Translations under genes and position numbers: made by a program | Assembly: GCA_944990035.1 (NCBI GenBank) | Contig: CALYLX010000143.1 | Span: 186,001-250,000 of the forward strand | Source of the DNA: Clitopilus passeckerianus | Taxonomy: Eukaryota; Basidiomycota; Agaricomycetes; Agaricales; Entolomataceae | Direction: 5' to 3' | DNA length: 64,000 bases | The notes under the pieces: generated by a model | Told to the model about the DNA's origin: nothing | What the model saw: the letters and a program-made list of their open reading frames with translations, nothing else | Database searches by the model: none | In this document: one piece after another, positions 11,746 to 24,046 of the stretch | Layout of the letters: the number at the start of each line of letters is the position of its first letter | Position numbering within the stretch: the stretch's first letter is position 1

Positions 11746-14009
11746 CTACACTGCGCCAAGTCTAGTATCATCCTCCCTTTCATCCAAGCCACCATCTGCT
11801 GCCTGCCTAGCCGCCGCAAGTCGCTCCTGCTCAGCATCGATAAATCGTTGAGGTCTCTCAACCTGAATGGCTTCCTTATTTCTACACACGAGAATCATTG
11901 AATTATTCTCCCGATAGAGCTTGTCGATATCTTCTAGATGACGATTGGCCGTCTCAGGGTATATTGCCCAAATCAACTGTTGACAATATCTTAGCGATTC
12001 AGTGCGCAAAAGGACATGGAATAAAAGCTTACAGGAACAAATGCAGCGTTGAAGACCATCCAGATGAGGTAGAACTTCCATCCTAGATTGGCAATGCCAG
12101 GAGGTGTCACTTGAACAACCACGTAATTTGAGATCCTGAAATGATGCTTAGCATTCCTGTTCAATGCAACAAGGTGTAGGAAACCCACCAATTAGACGCA
12201 GTTGCCAACGCGGCTCCCTTGGTGCGCATCGACAAACTATTGATCTCAGTGGGGTAAAGCCATGGAACACCCTAAGAGCCATCCGGTCAGAACGACGTCG
12301 TACTAGCGGTTTCAAACACTCGTACCTGCCAGCAAATGCCGAAGAAAAGGTAATAGAGGAAGAAAAACGCAGTCGCAGCAGCTCCATATTTCTGGCCAGC
12401 CCCGTTAGGATCACTAGCATGCGCCAGTAGGCCCGAGATGCACGCATAGCAAGCAAATTGGCCAGCAGCACCCCACATCATGAGTTTACGGCGTCCAGCC
12501 CTTTCGATAAGGACGAGCCCGAAGAAGGCGAAGATGAGATATGAGACGGAGTTGCATGCTGCAAGTAGGCGCGCAAGATTGTTGGAGAGTCCAACAGAGT
12601 TCTGTAGGACAAGAGGGAGACTGGAAAAGGAGGCTCAATAGAAGTTCAGATTCGAGGGAGGAAACACGTACTAGTAGCTGGTGACGTTGATACCGACGAG
12701 TTGCTGCATCCACTGAGTTCCTGTTGGTCCGTAGTTAGCTTCGAAGGGAAAACGCAATTCAAAGTTGATCATACCTGCTCCAAGCAGCAGTCGCCGCATC
12801 ATTCCTGTATTACCCGTCCTTCCACGAAGAATATCGGACCAACTTGGGGAAAACTCCTGTTCAATCCTGACTGCCTCCAGAATTTCCTCCTTCTCGAATA
12901 CGATGATCTCGTCGGCTTCCGTGACACCATTGCCTTCCAAAGCGACCAGGACTTCTACACCTTCCTTCTCGTGCCCGTGTGCCAGAAGCCAGCGAGGGCT
13001 TTCAGGTAGCCATGGAACAGTTGCAAAGAGCATGAAGGAGAATACGAGTTGGAATGCTATAGGGAATCTCCATGCGACACTACCGGAGAGGAAGCTAAAG
13101 CCATAGGTCATCCAGTTACTCAGGGAGAAACCCGCAATGTTCATGCTAGGAGGGGTCAGATTGGAGAGTATGATGAGGCCAAAAATCGCTCACATCATCC
13201 CAAATACGACTAGTTTGCCTCGTAAACTTGGCTTGGAAGTCTCACTGGTCCAGACGGGAGCTGTCGCCGTGTTCATACTAAGGACGAAGTTAAGCCAAGG
13301 GAACGACCGTACTTGAGGAGCCAGCTTACCCATTGCCAACACCTTAACAGTCAAGAACCTCAGTTAGAGCAGTGGTGTGCAGCGATAATCAGGAAGTATT
13401 ACCTGTGATTAGCCGGGCCACAATCATTTGGGCTACGGAGTAGGAACATGTCTGGAGAATTGCACCGATTGACATGATGGTGACACCGATCAAGAAGGTC
13501 TTCTTCCTGCCCATAGATTCTCCTGTTATCGTTTTGAATCAGCTTCAGTTTCTAGAAATGCAGCGAAGAAGGAGGAGAATATATTACCAACGACAAAAGC
13601 AGTCATGGCACCGAAGAAGCTGATGATAATTGTCATTAACCATTCGTATGTTTTTGGAGAGGAACTTACCATCCAATGTCATACAAGGACACAATAGTCC
13701 CTTGCAAGTTGGGGTCTGGATTACCCATCGTTTCTAAGAAGTCAGGTGTGACGATGATCCCGCCAAAGACACCTTGGTCATATCCTGTCGTACGAGCAAT
13801 CCTTGTCAATAGAGCTTGAAGTTGAAGCATGTAAACGGCCCACCAAAGAGTGTCATCGCTGTTGTACATGCTACTGTGACCCAAGCATTGAGCTTGGTTC
13901 CAGTCATGCCAAAGTATGGCGCCTTCTTCTGCACATCAGGGTCAAGCTTGACATCGGAGGCATCCTCTCTGGTGGAGATGGTAGGTTCGTTGAGCTTTTC
14001 GTCCGACAT
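11746..14009 (-). CDS. MFS sugar transporter (hexose transporter type)
   Basis: Twelve-helix major facilitator of the sugar porter family, about 530 residues, with many short introns. Start MSDEKLNEP at 14007-14009 gives a 45-residue cytosolic tail before the first helix. Family motifs are present in order: GYDQGVFGG in helix 1, VARLITG-type region, WRFPIAFQ and PESPRWLLAHG after helix 6, QQLVGIN in helix 7, ERAGRRKLM between helices 8 and 9, and VPWLYPTEI near helix 10. The tail ends with a charged region and TAG at 11746-11748. It imports sugars by facilitation or proton symport at the plasma membrane; the substrate cannot be read from sequence. The upstream region has a TATA palindrome and GC-rich CreA/Mig1-like sites, which fits carbon control. 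Confidence 0.85.
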
Positions 14010-14060
14010 GGTCGAATATGAAAGGAAAAGGAGGCGCTCACATTTCTTCTCCACTAAGGG

Positions 14061-14076
14061 GGGTATATATATACCC
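14061..14076 (-). promoter_or_regulatory. Palindromic TATA element upstream of the sugar transporter
   Basis: gggtatatatataccc is a perfect 16-bp palindrome about 52-67 bp upstream of the transporter ATG. Its core is a strong TATA box. Being symmetrical it gives no direction by itself; orientation is inferred from the downstream gene. Confidence 0.5.
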
Positions 14077-14182
14077 AGAATTCAAAGAAGCCATGGTCAG
14101 CCTCAAGTCAGCCTCTGGTTCTCTTCGAAAGCGAACATGCCTCCCGAAGTCCTGATGCTCGTCGCTTGTTGCATTGCAGTTA

Positions 14183-14193
14183 CCCCGCCCCGG
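14183..14193 (-). promoter_or_regulatory. Two overlapping CreA/Mig1-type sites
   Basis: On the minus strand the sequence reads ccggggcgggg and contains CCGGGG and GCGGGG, both fitting the fungal carbon-catabolite repressor consensus SYGGRG. The site lies about 175 bp upstream of the sugar transporter start. Binding is inferred only. The rest of 14010-14636 shows no gene; the frame at 14166-14540 has no recognisable content. Confidence 0.35.
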
Positions 14194-14636
14194 AAAGCCG
14201 GAGGCATCCACAAGGGGATGATACCCCACCGGCCCGTGGGTGCCATTCTGATTTTAGAATTAACGTCTGTTTAACATTGCTCTCCGAATCGTTCAGTCGC
14301 TCCACTCCAGGATGCATTTTTGAGTCCAGGGTACAGAAGACAAGCAGAAATACCAATTACTATGGTATCTGGCGCTGCTTTTGGCCTAGTAACTCACTCC
14401 GCCTACCTGATGACCTTCCAATGGGAGAGATGGACATCCTGGTCCATCCAGGGTCTCTGCTCCTCGACAATTTGCCAGCCATGCTCTACGTCATTCCCCT
14501 GAGATTTTCGTCACACCGAATCACAAGGAAAGATTTGTGAGCAGGGTAACGCCCTATGAGGAGCAACAGATTTGGAAAAAAGCTTCAGCCGAGCCTCAAT
14601 CTTTATGCTTCTCCAAGATCATGTTGCAGCAATGTA

Positions 14637-17600
14637 TCATGCTGCCCGACGGTTCAGTGCCCCGATGCTCGCAAAGATACCCTTCGGGACAGACGATACA
14701 CCCCTTGCATAGATTTGGTTGGTGAAAATCTGGGATAGGTTAGGGTCCAGCTATCAAGACAATGAAGGAAACGCACCAGCTCGTCGTACACAATAGCTGG
14801 AACCTTTCTCTCGCAAAGGACAGAGCTTGGGTGGATTTTCACAGTCTAAAACGGATGGTTAAACATTTGAGCAGGCTTCCCAAACAGATCACTCACCGAT
14901 TGACCCATGGTCTGTTTGTACGACCCATCAGGCTGCAAAAACGCAGAGTTCTGTGCAAGACCAAATGCGAGGCTTCGAAGCACAGGGTCATCCTTATCTC
15001 CGCACGACACCTTCCAGTCAATTTTCAGACGCGTGCAAGTTTGCCTCAACTGGTTGCGGATTTCGGCAGCTTCCAGAAGAGCCCGCTCGTTCAGAAAATG
15101 CTTCCTACACCAATCCCTGCGAGCACCTTTTGAGGTACCATTGGCAATATCCGTATAAGATCGAACCGCATTGAGTACGGTAAGATGATCTCCCGAGGTG
15201 TGTTTGAACATTTTTCGTGCTTCTGAAGCTGTTTCACGCTGTTCCGTGATATCGATGAAAAGTTTTGAAGAGGCCGACAGGACGGAGATGATATCAATAA
15301 CTTCGAGGGTGCATCCGTTATCTTTTGCAGCAAGAATAGCGCGAGCGTAGACGGGTTCAAGCGGGAAGAGGGCCATTTGACGTCCAAGGGGTGTCAAATC
15401 TCTATTCGCATCGATAGCATCCAACAGCCATAGGGTTTTGAGTGCTGATATGACTATTTGGGAAACATGGTCAGAATTGTGGTGGCATACGCCATACGCA
15501 GTAACAAACCTGATTCAATATCCGGCATATCCATCAAGTCCAGCTCTTCCAAATTTTGGCCAAGACATTTTAGCTGAAGAATGCTCGAGGTCAAGCTAAC
15601 CCGCATAATCTCGGGCTCAGGTGCAACTGGCATCATCCTATACGCATCTTCAGTGTACAACCTGAAGCACATGCCTGGACCCTGTTCTTATATTAGCAAG
15701 GACGTCTCCGAGTACGATATAAATCTACCTCTCGTCCAGCTCGACCCGACCTCTGAGTTGCAGACGATTTGGTGACAGGTTTCGTCATTAGTGTATCGAA
15801 CCCTAGCAAACGTTCAGCAACATAATCACAAACCCTTGTGTGTTCGCTCACCTCCGCCCGTATCCCTCGCGAGATACCTCTTTTCCTTACACATGCCAGT
15901 GTCAATAACATATTTGACACCGGGTATTGTTATAGAAGTTTCGGCAATATTTGTTGCCAATATACACTTCCGCGTATTTGGAGGTGCATCCATGAAGACT
16001 TTGGCATTTTGTCCAGGAGCTTGCGCAGCGTACATGGGATACACCAAAATCTGTACAAGTAAAAGGGGTGAGAAGGAGAGCCAGGCGAAGGTGGAGATTA
16101 CTAACGTCCTTCTCGTCCTTTGGTAGCTGTTTAGCAAAAAGCTGGATCGACTTTTCTAACCCTTCGATGTCCTCTTGACCTGAAAACGGGCGAGATGAGT
16201 ATTCGATTCTTTACAAGGCCGGAAATAAGATGGTCGTTACCTGGAAGGAAGATGAGTACATCGCCAGGAGGCTGGTCTAAGTGTATTTGGAAGAACGCTC
16301 GCATAGCAGAGTCGACATAGTCTGTCTGCCCTTCCCTGCTGTAGTGTATCTTGACTGGATGCTGTCGGCCCTGGACGTATAGCACCTTGGCACTGCAAAT
16401 TCCAAATCAACTCAACTTCATGTCCTTCACCATGAAAATACCAACGTACCTCCCAAAGAACCGACTGAATTTCTCCGCATCCAGTGTCGCGCTCATAACG
16501 ACAATCTTCAGCGGATTGCTCTTTCTCTCCTTTCCCTTGCCTTTTCCAGCCTCCCCATTCTGATTCCTCTCCTTCTGTATCCTCTTCAAGTTCGCAATCA
16601 ACAAGTCGGTTCGCAGCGTCCTCTCATGCGCCTCATCAACAACAACCACGCTGTACGCACTGAGCGTTGAATCTGAAAGTAGCTCCCGTACAATCATACC
16701 GTCCGTCATGTACTTGATCCTTGTCTCCGGACTCGACTTTTCGTCAAAGCGAACCGAGTAGCCGACGAGGGAGCCAACTGGTCTGCCTCCAGATTCAAGT
16801 GCAACTCGAGAAGCAAGCGAGGTTGCTGCCACTCGTCGAGGTTGAGTGACTGCGATCATGCCAGAACCCACGAGACCAGATTCAAGGATATATTGGGGTA
16901 TTTCTGGATTCATGTTGAGACTATGTTCCCCAGACGCCGGAACTAAGCAACTCACGAGTAGTTTTCCCAGATCCTGTTTCTCCAAGCAGGACAGTAACAT
17001 CGTTTTTGCGAATCTCTTCAATGAGAGCCTCTCGGCCTGGTGCAATATTCGTGTTAAAACGCAGATATCAGAGTTTAAAGAGGTGTACCCACCTTTTGCG
17101 ATAGGAAGTTGCTTGCGTTGCTCCTGAAGCGCCTCGCTAGCTTTTTTGGAGGCTGGGTTCACCGGGACTGCCTTGCTAGGGCCGGCTTCATTCACTAATG
17201 AAGAAGCCTTCGGTGGCCCTTCCGAGATGGAGTGTTTCTGCTTCTTGTGAGCTTTTCGAGGTGAGCTAACGTCGGCTTTAGGGACGTCAATTTCTTGTTT
17301 GATCTCGCTTCTGACTTCAGCAGTGCGTTTCTCGTGGTTGTGAGACTTCTGGCGCGGAGATTCGGCAGTAGGAACATGTCCATTGACCACAGATTCTTTG
17401 TCTATTCAGAGGATTCGTTAGGAAGGCAGTTGAATAGTTGAACACGGACATTACCTTTCGAGCTCTCAGAAGGTAATTGGGATATTGTAGGATCTTGGGA
17501 TTGACTGAGCGTCTGGGAGCTCGTGATCGATTCCTCTTCGGATATGGAGCCATTCGTAGCAACACCATTGGCACCGTTGACCATGGAATGTTTGCGTTTT

Positions 17601-18286
17601 TTCCGTTTATTCTTCCGTGGGCTTTCCACACTGATCGCCGCTGCTACCTCCTGCTCTTCCTGTTCCTCCTCCTCCCTTTCCCTCTTGTTACCATGCTTCC
17701 CAGCCTTGGCATCTCCATTAGCGCCTGTTTCATGATCTGGAGCACGCCCCTGGTGCGGACTCCGTTCGACTGGAGAGTTCGGGTTGTTTGAGCTCCCGGC
17801 ATGAGCCATGTCTTCAGGTATGTTGTCGTCGAAAGGAGACCCGGTATCAGGTTGCTCATCGTCGTGCTCTGGAATGTCATGGCCAGATTGATGAACACGG
17901 TGTTTGTGATTAGCGCTGCCCACAGAGGACCCGCTAGCGCCCGCAGAGGATATCTCCCCATTCCTAGAGTCCCCTGCACCACCATGCTCCCTGGTTCCAT
18001 TTGCCGCTCCCTTCCCACTTTTCGAGTTCTCGCGTGCGACGTCCCGGATTACTTGAGTTCTTCGTGCGAGTTGCTTCCCCCGGCGCGTGAATACGTCCTC
18101 TTGTTCGTCCCCTACATCGACCCATGGAACGTGCTTCACCTTCTTCGACTTTTCTACCTCGGCCTGCCAACGGTTAGCATGTTTGGGGTCAACAAGCGTG
18201 TGGTTTTTCAGAAGTCGTATTTTCTTCGATTTTTTGCTGCTGGATGAGGAGCCACCGAAAGCTGGTGTGGCGAAAGCAGCTGGCAT
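14637..18286 (-). CDS. DEAH-box RNA helicase, DHR2/DHX33 type
   Basis: About 1,000 residues. The first ~300 form a low-complexity, charged N-terminal extension (Lys/Arg clusters, acidic and Ser-rich stretches). Then come the two RecA domains: motif I LLGETGSGKTT completed across an intron by QIPQYI, TQPRRVAA (Ia), VVVVDEAHERT (II), VVMSATLDA (III), LIFLPG, ILATNIAETSITIPG (V) and QRSGRAGRE (VI). Winged-helix, ratchet and OB-fold regions follow (TPLGRQMALFPLEP). The final exon ends GALNRRAA at TGA 14637-14639. DEAH helicases of this type act in the nucleolus in 18S rRNA processing; the assignment to the DHR2/DHX33 branch is by overall likeness. I take ATG 18284-18286 as start. Confidence 0.8.
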
Positions 18287-18581
18287 CACAGACGTTCAGC
18301 TGAGGGCCACCTATTACGTTTCGAACTGAGAGTAAAGATCCCTCTTTGGTCCCGGTTGACGCCTGAAAGACTGGTCGTTGTCGTTGAACCCGTGCACGCT
18401 GCGTCCGAGCTCCTCGAGCGCGTGGTTGATGTTGGGAAATCTGAAAAAATGTGATCGGCTCTGTGCCGGAGTTCCGGGCCGATCAATGTCTTCGCTTGTT
18501 CGGCTTTGCAGTTTGAGCTGGCCGCCTGGATTGCTTCTTGGCTTCAGCTTCGACCTCCAACAGAACGCCGATCTGCTAAGG
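18287..18581. promoter_or_regulatory. Bidirectional region between the helicase and BTB1
   Basis: About 295 bp between divergent starts. It contains short open frames on both strands that resemble nothing. No strong TATA box seen. Confidence 0.3.
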
Positions 18582-19639
18582 ATGAAAAGGAAAAGAGAAG
18601 AACCTGAACCAACTCCGCCAGCTACTGAATCTCCCGATTTCTGGTTCTCTGATCCTTGAAGCTGAGACTACAAGATTTCTCGTGCATCGTGCAGTACTCG
18701 CGATGCATTCTGAACATTTCAAAACGAGGGAATACGAGCCCGTGGATGTTCCTGTGATCAAGCTGGATGGGACCGCTGAGGATGCGCTCCATTTGTTAAA
18801 AGCCATCTACGCCTGGTACGCCTTACATTGCTACCTACTACAGTCTGCAAGCCACTGACGCGAGAATGGAATCCATAGGCCGGTTACACCCTCTGGGACG
18901 ATACCGCTGAAGATAGTTCTGGCACTCCTCAGAATGGGTCACACTTACGGCTTTCATACTCTTCGAGATCAAGCCTTGGCTCTTGTTGTCAAGAGTCTTC
19001 CATCGAGCCCAGAGAGCCGGGAGAATGACAACCCATGCACCCATATCGACTTGGATGAAGATAATCAGAACCTGACCGACATGCAACTACTGTCTGCGGC
19101 AAAGTCATCCTCGATAGAGAAGATTTTACCCGTACTCTATCTCAAAATTGTCTTTGATATGAGCACAGTAGGTCTTCGTATGCTATAATTGCTATCGCAA
19201 CTAATACAGGGATGATTAGAGCTTGATAGTTGAAGGAGTGCGCCGCCGGGATAACACCTACTTTCGACTTTCAGCCGAGGATAACATCATATGCGCAATT
19301 GGCAGTGAAATTCTTAACACTGGAAGTAAAAGACGTACATACGCGTGGCTGGATAAAGTGCCTTTTGACGGTTGTTCGAAGCAGAAAGATTGTACGGGAC
19401 AAGCTCATAAAGTATTCTTTGAGCAATTCGCTGCGGGAATAGATCGGATCCCAGGTATGGATAGCTGGGATCCCGGCTGGGCTAAGGGCCTTTGTAGAAT
19501 CTGTTCAAAGCGAGCAGAAGAGGAACATGCCAAAGGAAGGCAGGCTTTTTGGGACGCTTTGCCTATTTGCTTCAACCTAAAGCCATGGTCGGAATTGACT
19601 AACTTCGGTGAACCAAGCGGAACGGCTGAACCTACGTAG
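18582..19639 (+). pseudogene. BTB1: BTB/POZ family gene with an 11-bp frameshifting deletion
   Basis: Starts MKRKREEPEPTPP like BTB2 and BTB3 but stops after 25 codons (TGA 18657-18659). Compared with BTB2, which reads ttctctgacgggaatgtga at this place, BTB1 reads ttctctgatcc: 11 nt are missing between two TGA triplets. After the lesion the other frame continues with the BTB fold (FLVHRAVLAMHSEHFK, GTAEDALHLLKAIYAW), an intron at the usual place, MGHTYGFHTLRD, a second intron after MST, and the C-terminal Cys module (GCSKQKDC ... LCRICSKRAEEEH ... LKPWSELTNFGE) to TAG 19637-19639. No GT-AG pair can bypass the lesion. Downstream it is well preserved, so the break looks young. Confidence 0.75.
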
Positions 19640-19886
19640 TACCCGATAAGAATTCAAACACCTATGAATGTACACCTATCTATTTTTCCCCCATTCTGTT
19701 TTCTGGATGGTATCCATCTCCTGGTGCCGTGACGGGTTTGTAGGATGAGCCTGTCAACGCCGCAAGACCTGTGGCGGTGTTCTGGCCCAAATCAAAGTGT
19801 GGACTTGCACGAATTCGGCGTTGAACTTCCTTGACTTCTTTCTTAACTTCAGCCTTGATCTCCAACAGCACATGCCCTTGCAAACA

Positions 19887-20949
19887 ATGAAAAGGAAAAG
19901 AGAAGAGCCTGATTCGACTCCTCCAGTTACTGAATCTCCAGACTTCTGGTTCTCTGACGGGAATGTGATCCTCGAAGCTGAGAAGACAAGATTCCTTGTG
20001 CATCGTGGAGTACTTGCTATGCACTCTGAACATTTCAAAACGATGGAATATGAAGCCACCGGTGTTCCTGTGGTCAAACTCGAAGGAACTGCCGAGGATG
20101 CGCTCTACTTGTTGAAAGCCGTTTATGCTTGGTACGTGGTACTAGGCGCAAGGGCCTCCTCATACCACTGACGCGATACCATTTGTAGGCCGGTCGAGCC
20201 GTCCGAGAAAGTACCACTGAAGATAATCCTCGCGCTGCTCAGAATGGGCCACACTTATGGCTTCCGTGCTCTTCGTGATCGAGCTCTGTCTCTTGTCGTC
20301 AAAAGTTTTCCTTTGACCTTGAAAGAATGGGACGACCCAACGAGGAGTTTTTACGCTTGTATCGTCCCGGAAGAGGGCAACGAAATTCTGAGCGATATGC
20401 TATTGCTCTCCGCAGCAAGGTCATCATCCATAGAAACTATCCTACCAATCCTATATTTCAAAATAAGCAGCGAGCTCTTCATGGTAAATCGTCACTCCTC
20501 ACTTGTGTTGTCACTACTGATGGAGGGGTGACTAGGAAAAGATTGTGGAGGGAATACGCTGCGGGGACAACACCTACTTTCAAATCCCAGTTGAAGACAA
20601 GCTCATATGCGCGGTTGGCAATGAAAAGCTAGGCCGGGCGCGTCGACGAATCACTTATGCATGGCTAAACAAAGTACCCTTCGGGGACTGCTCAAGAAAA
20701 AAGGCTTGTGTAGCGCAAATTCACAAGGTGTTCTTCCAGGAATTTGAACAGGGAACAGATCGGATCGTAGGGCTGGATGAGTGGGAAGACGAATGGTCAG
20801 AAGGTTTTTGCATGGTTTGCTCAAAGGGCGCTGAAGGGGAACACAACAAGGGGAGGCAGGAATTTTGGGACAATCTGCCTTCTTGCTTCGGGTTAAAGCC
20901 GTGGTCGGAATTGACTAACTTCGGTGAACTCTCAAATCCGGAAGTCTGA
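19887..20949 (+). CDS. BTB2: intact BTB/POZ protein with C-terminal Cys module
   Basis: 317 residues in three exons. Residues 1-20 are a basic start (MKRKREEPDS). The BTB/POZ domain follows (FWFSDGNVILEAE, KTRFLVHRGVLAMHSEHFK, GTAEDALYLLKAVYAW). After an intron at about 20132-20188 comes a helical middle part (PLKIILALLRMGHTYGF, RSSSIETILPILYFK). A second intron ends at about 20535, and the third exon holds the Cys module: DCSRKKAC, FCMVCSKGAEGEH, FWDNLPSCFGLKPW, SELTNFGE. The start is set by homology with BTB3 and BTB7; an upstream in-frame ATG at 19797 would add 30 residues with no counterpart. Fungal BTB proteins often dimerise and can bridge substrates to CUL3; no evidence here shows either. 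Confidence 0.8.
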
Positions 20950-21279
20950 ACCTAGCGGAGCGACTGCGTGGCATAACCTCCATGTCGGTTACTATTTCCT
21001 ACATAATGCTTAATTTTCAAATATGGTCGAGTTGATCTTTGTGTTTAATTTACTTACAGTGCTATTCTACTGCTAATTCTTGGCGAATCTTTGAATGATG
21101 TCAGAATGGTGGCCCTGTTGATTGACGCGAGCACTGGTCGGCATTTGGACTCCAGGTCGAACTTAATCCTATTCGACCAGCTCGTAGTCGTTTCCTCCGA
21201 CGTTCCTATATGTTCTTCCAGTGACTATAAAGCCTAGTTTTGACGCTCAACAGCCCCACGGCACACTCACTTCCCAAAG
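20950..21279. other. Intergenic region, promoter of BTB3
   Basis: No gene. AT-rich 3' side of BTB2, then a TATA-like ctataaag at 21225-21232, about 50 bp before the BTB3 ATG. Confidence 0.4.
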
Positions 21280-22358
21280 ATGAAAAGGAAAAGAGAAGAA
21301 CCTGAATCAAGTCCTCCATCTACTGAGTCTCCTCATTTCTGGTTCCCTGACGGGAATGTGATCCTCGAAGCTGAGAAGACCAGATTTCTTGTCCATCGGG
21401 GAGTGCTTGCTATGCATTTCAAACATTTCAAATCGATGGAATACGAACCTGTTGACGTTCCAATAGTCAAGCTCGAGGGGACGGCTGAGGACGCCCTCTA
21501 TTTGCTGAAAGCTATCTACGCTTGGTACGTCTGACAAGGCCGGTATGGAATTCTTTTCGGCTCACTGACTCGAGCATGGGATTTGCAGGCCAATTGAGCC
21601 GTCTGGAATAATCTCACTGAAGATAGTCGTCGCTCTCCTCAGAATGGGTCATACTTATGGATTTCATACCCTTCGAGATCAAGCTCTATCTTTTGTTACC
21701 AAGAGTTTCCCGTTGAGCTTGGATGAATGGGACTCGGGCACCTTCTATGCTTATATCGAACCAGACGAGGACAATCAGCGCCTGAGCGATATGCAACTCC
21801 TCTCTGCCGCGAGATCGTCCTCGATAGAAAAGGTTTTACCAATCCTATACTTCAAATTAGTCAACGAGACTGCCACTGTAAGTCATCAATTCTCATATTC
21901 GCTATCATCGCTGATATAGAGCTGAATAGGAGGCGATTGTAAAGGGAGCACTCCGCAAGGACGATACCTATTTTCATCTGTCCGTTGAGGATAAGCTCCT
22001 CTGTGCCGTTGCCAGCGAAAGGTTAAATCAAGCCAGTAAGAAAGTGACCTACGCATGGCTAGATAAAGTACCTTTTGAGGGCTGCACAAAGAGGAACGAT
22101 TGCATAGCCCACGCTCACAAAGTATTCTTTGAGAGCTTTGATAATGGAGTGTACCGGATTACGGGGATGGATTACTGGGAACCCAAATGGACTCAGTGGT
22201 TTTGCACAAGTTGTACAAAGCAAGCCAAAGAGGAGCATAGCAAAGGAAGGAAGGAGTTCTGGAACAGTCTGCCTTCTCACTCTGACTTGAAGCCGTGGTC
22301 AGAATTGACGAATTTCGGTGAACCTTCCAATACTCAACCTAGTTCAACGATTGCATAA
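21280..22358 (+). CDS. BTB3: intact BTB/POZ protein with C-terminal Cys module
   Basis: Same three-exon plan as BTB2 and closest to BTB1, BTB2 and BTB7. Exon 1 gives MKRKREEPESSPPSTESP and the BTB domain with DGNVILEAEKTRFLVHRG. Exon 2 gives SLKIVVALLRMGHTYGF and RSSSIEKVLPILYFK. Exon 3 gives the Cys module GCTKRNDC, FCTSCTKQAKEEH, FWNSLPSHSDLKPW and SELTNFGEPSNTQP, ending at 22358. Introns start at about 21532 and 21880. The frame is uninterrupted, so it is probably functional. In the LP..F.L motif the usual Phe is replaced (SHSDL). Confidence 0.8.
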
Positions 22359-22647
22359 TATAAAATCCTCCCTATCAATATTACTATCTCAACTACTTAC
22401 TGCTTCATTTTTGAATGTGCTCTGCTCGATTCGTGGGTTCACTAACAGCAGTGCTTTACCCATTATACTTGGCGAATATTTGAATGTTGTTGGAACTTGG
22501 AATGGCGTACATTCCGTTTAACTTGAAATGTGTAGCGCGTGGCGGTGATGCACGACCTTGGATTCGACCATCTCGTCGTCGTTCCCTCCCACCTTCTCCT
22601 ACGTCCTCATCTTAAATAACGGTAAGTCCAACAAACCCTGCACGTAC

Positions 22648-23782
22648 ATGACGAGTGAACAGGTTAGTCGGAAGCGAAGGTTGGAACCAACCTCAGACAG
22701 TGACGAAGAACGGAGTCGCCAAGTCATCAGGTCAGATATCTGGTTCGAGGATGGCAACATCATCCTTCAGGCAAACGACACCCAGTTTCGGGTTCATATG
22801 GGGATTCTGGCCAAGAATTCACCAAAACTCAAGGAGCTTTTCAAGCGCTCTCGCTACCAGAACCCAACAAGGACTCCCATTTTGAAAGTCGTGGCTAACG
22901 CCGATGTGCAGGACGTCAGGCATTTCCTGAATGCACTCTATGATAGGTATGCTTTCCTTCATTTTCGCCTTGCTAGCCCGAGCTTGCTACTAATCTGCTT
23001 TCTGTTGACTATGATAGCACGTATCTATTCAAACTTCAACTGAATAACCAACGCCTACCCATTTCTGCTGTCATTGGCCTTGTCCGGATGGGTCACCACT
23101 ACGGTTTTCGGGAACTTCGTGACGTAGCCATAGCGCCTCTCCGTCGGGAGTTTCCTCAAGGCTTAGAGGAGTGGACATCTTGCGACAGAAGTTCTTTTCA
23201 ATTCATCAAGGTCGACGAGGACGAAACAGAGACCGCGCTCTTTCGATTGCTGCAGCTGGCCATTCAATGCAGCGTTCAAACTATTTTGCCTCAACTATAT
23301 CTCGACGTGTTTTCTCATATCAATTGGGTATGTTAAACCTTTTCCTTCTCTACATGAGCTGACCATTCCCTCCCCAGCGGAGTATCAGGCACGGCATTCT
23401 ACCTGATAACGAGGGAGCAATCCCTTTCTCGCTCCCGGTCGATATTCAGGCCTCCTGTTTGTATGGATTTCACGAACTGCGGGACCTCTATCCAGCAATC
23501 ACGTATGATTGGCTCCATCAAATCCCATACCCTACGTGTACATCTGGCTCTGGTAAAACCCGTAAATGTGCCAATGCACTTGGGAAGCTATATTTGGACA
23601 CACTGGGTTCGGAATGGCGGCGCAACGGCCTGGAGCCTTGGGACAAGAAATGGAGTTCTTTACTCTGTATGGGATGTTCTACGGCTGCACAGGAAGCTCA
23701 TGAATCGGGTCGTCGCAAGCTTTGGGAGAAGCTCCCATCCTTGTTCGATCTCCCACCGTGGCCAGATTTGGTGGATTTTTGA
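22648..23782 (+). CDS. BTB4: intact BTB/POZ protein of a second subgroup
   Basis: Starts MTSEQVSRKRRLEP. The BTB domain reads DIWFEDGNIILQANDTQFRV, then HMGILAKNSPKLKELF and DVRHFLNALYDR. After an intron (about 22947-23018) comes ISAVIGLVRMGHHYGFRELR and CSVQTILPQLYLDVF. The last exon begins after the intron ending near 23379 and holds SIRHGILPDNEG, LYGFHELRDLY, and the Cys module TCTSGSGKTRKC, LCMGCSTAAQEAH, KLWEKLPSLFDLPPW, DLVDF, stop 23780-23782. The spacing between the first two Cys is longer than in BTB2/3. No lesion seen. Confidence 0.75.
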
Positions 23783-24000
23783 CCTATCTCGGGGATGTGG
23801 CCACCCTCACCTTCAAGTTCACTACACTGTATATACCTTTACCAAAAAATGGTGGCATGCACATAATGGCTGTAATTATACTTGACACTTTCAACTAGTA
23901 GACTTTGTATACTCATCCTGTGATTATCTTTCCGGAATAATACTTGCTTTCAGTGCCTCATGGCTGCTGTGAACAAACCATCATCAAAAGGCGTGACGCG

Positions 24001-24006
24001 ACGCGT
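24001..24006. promoter_or_regulatory. MluI-box-like site before BTB5
   Basis: ACGCGT inside gcgtgacgcgacgcgttc just upstream of BTB5. ACGCGT is the core of the MCB element bound by the MBF G1/S regulator in yeasts; function here is inferred only. Confidence 0.25.
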
Positions 24007-24046
24007 TCAGCCTCAGCCACACTGTTGCTTCGCTCTCCCTCCCTCA

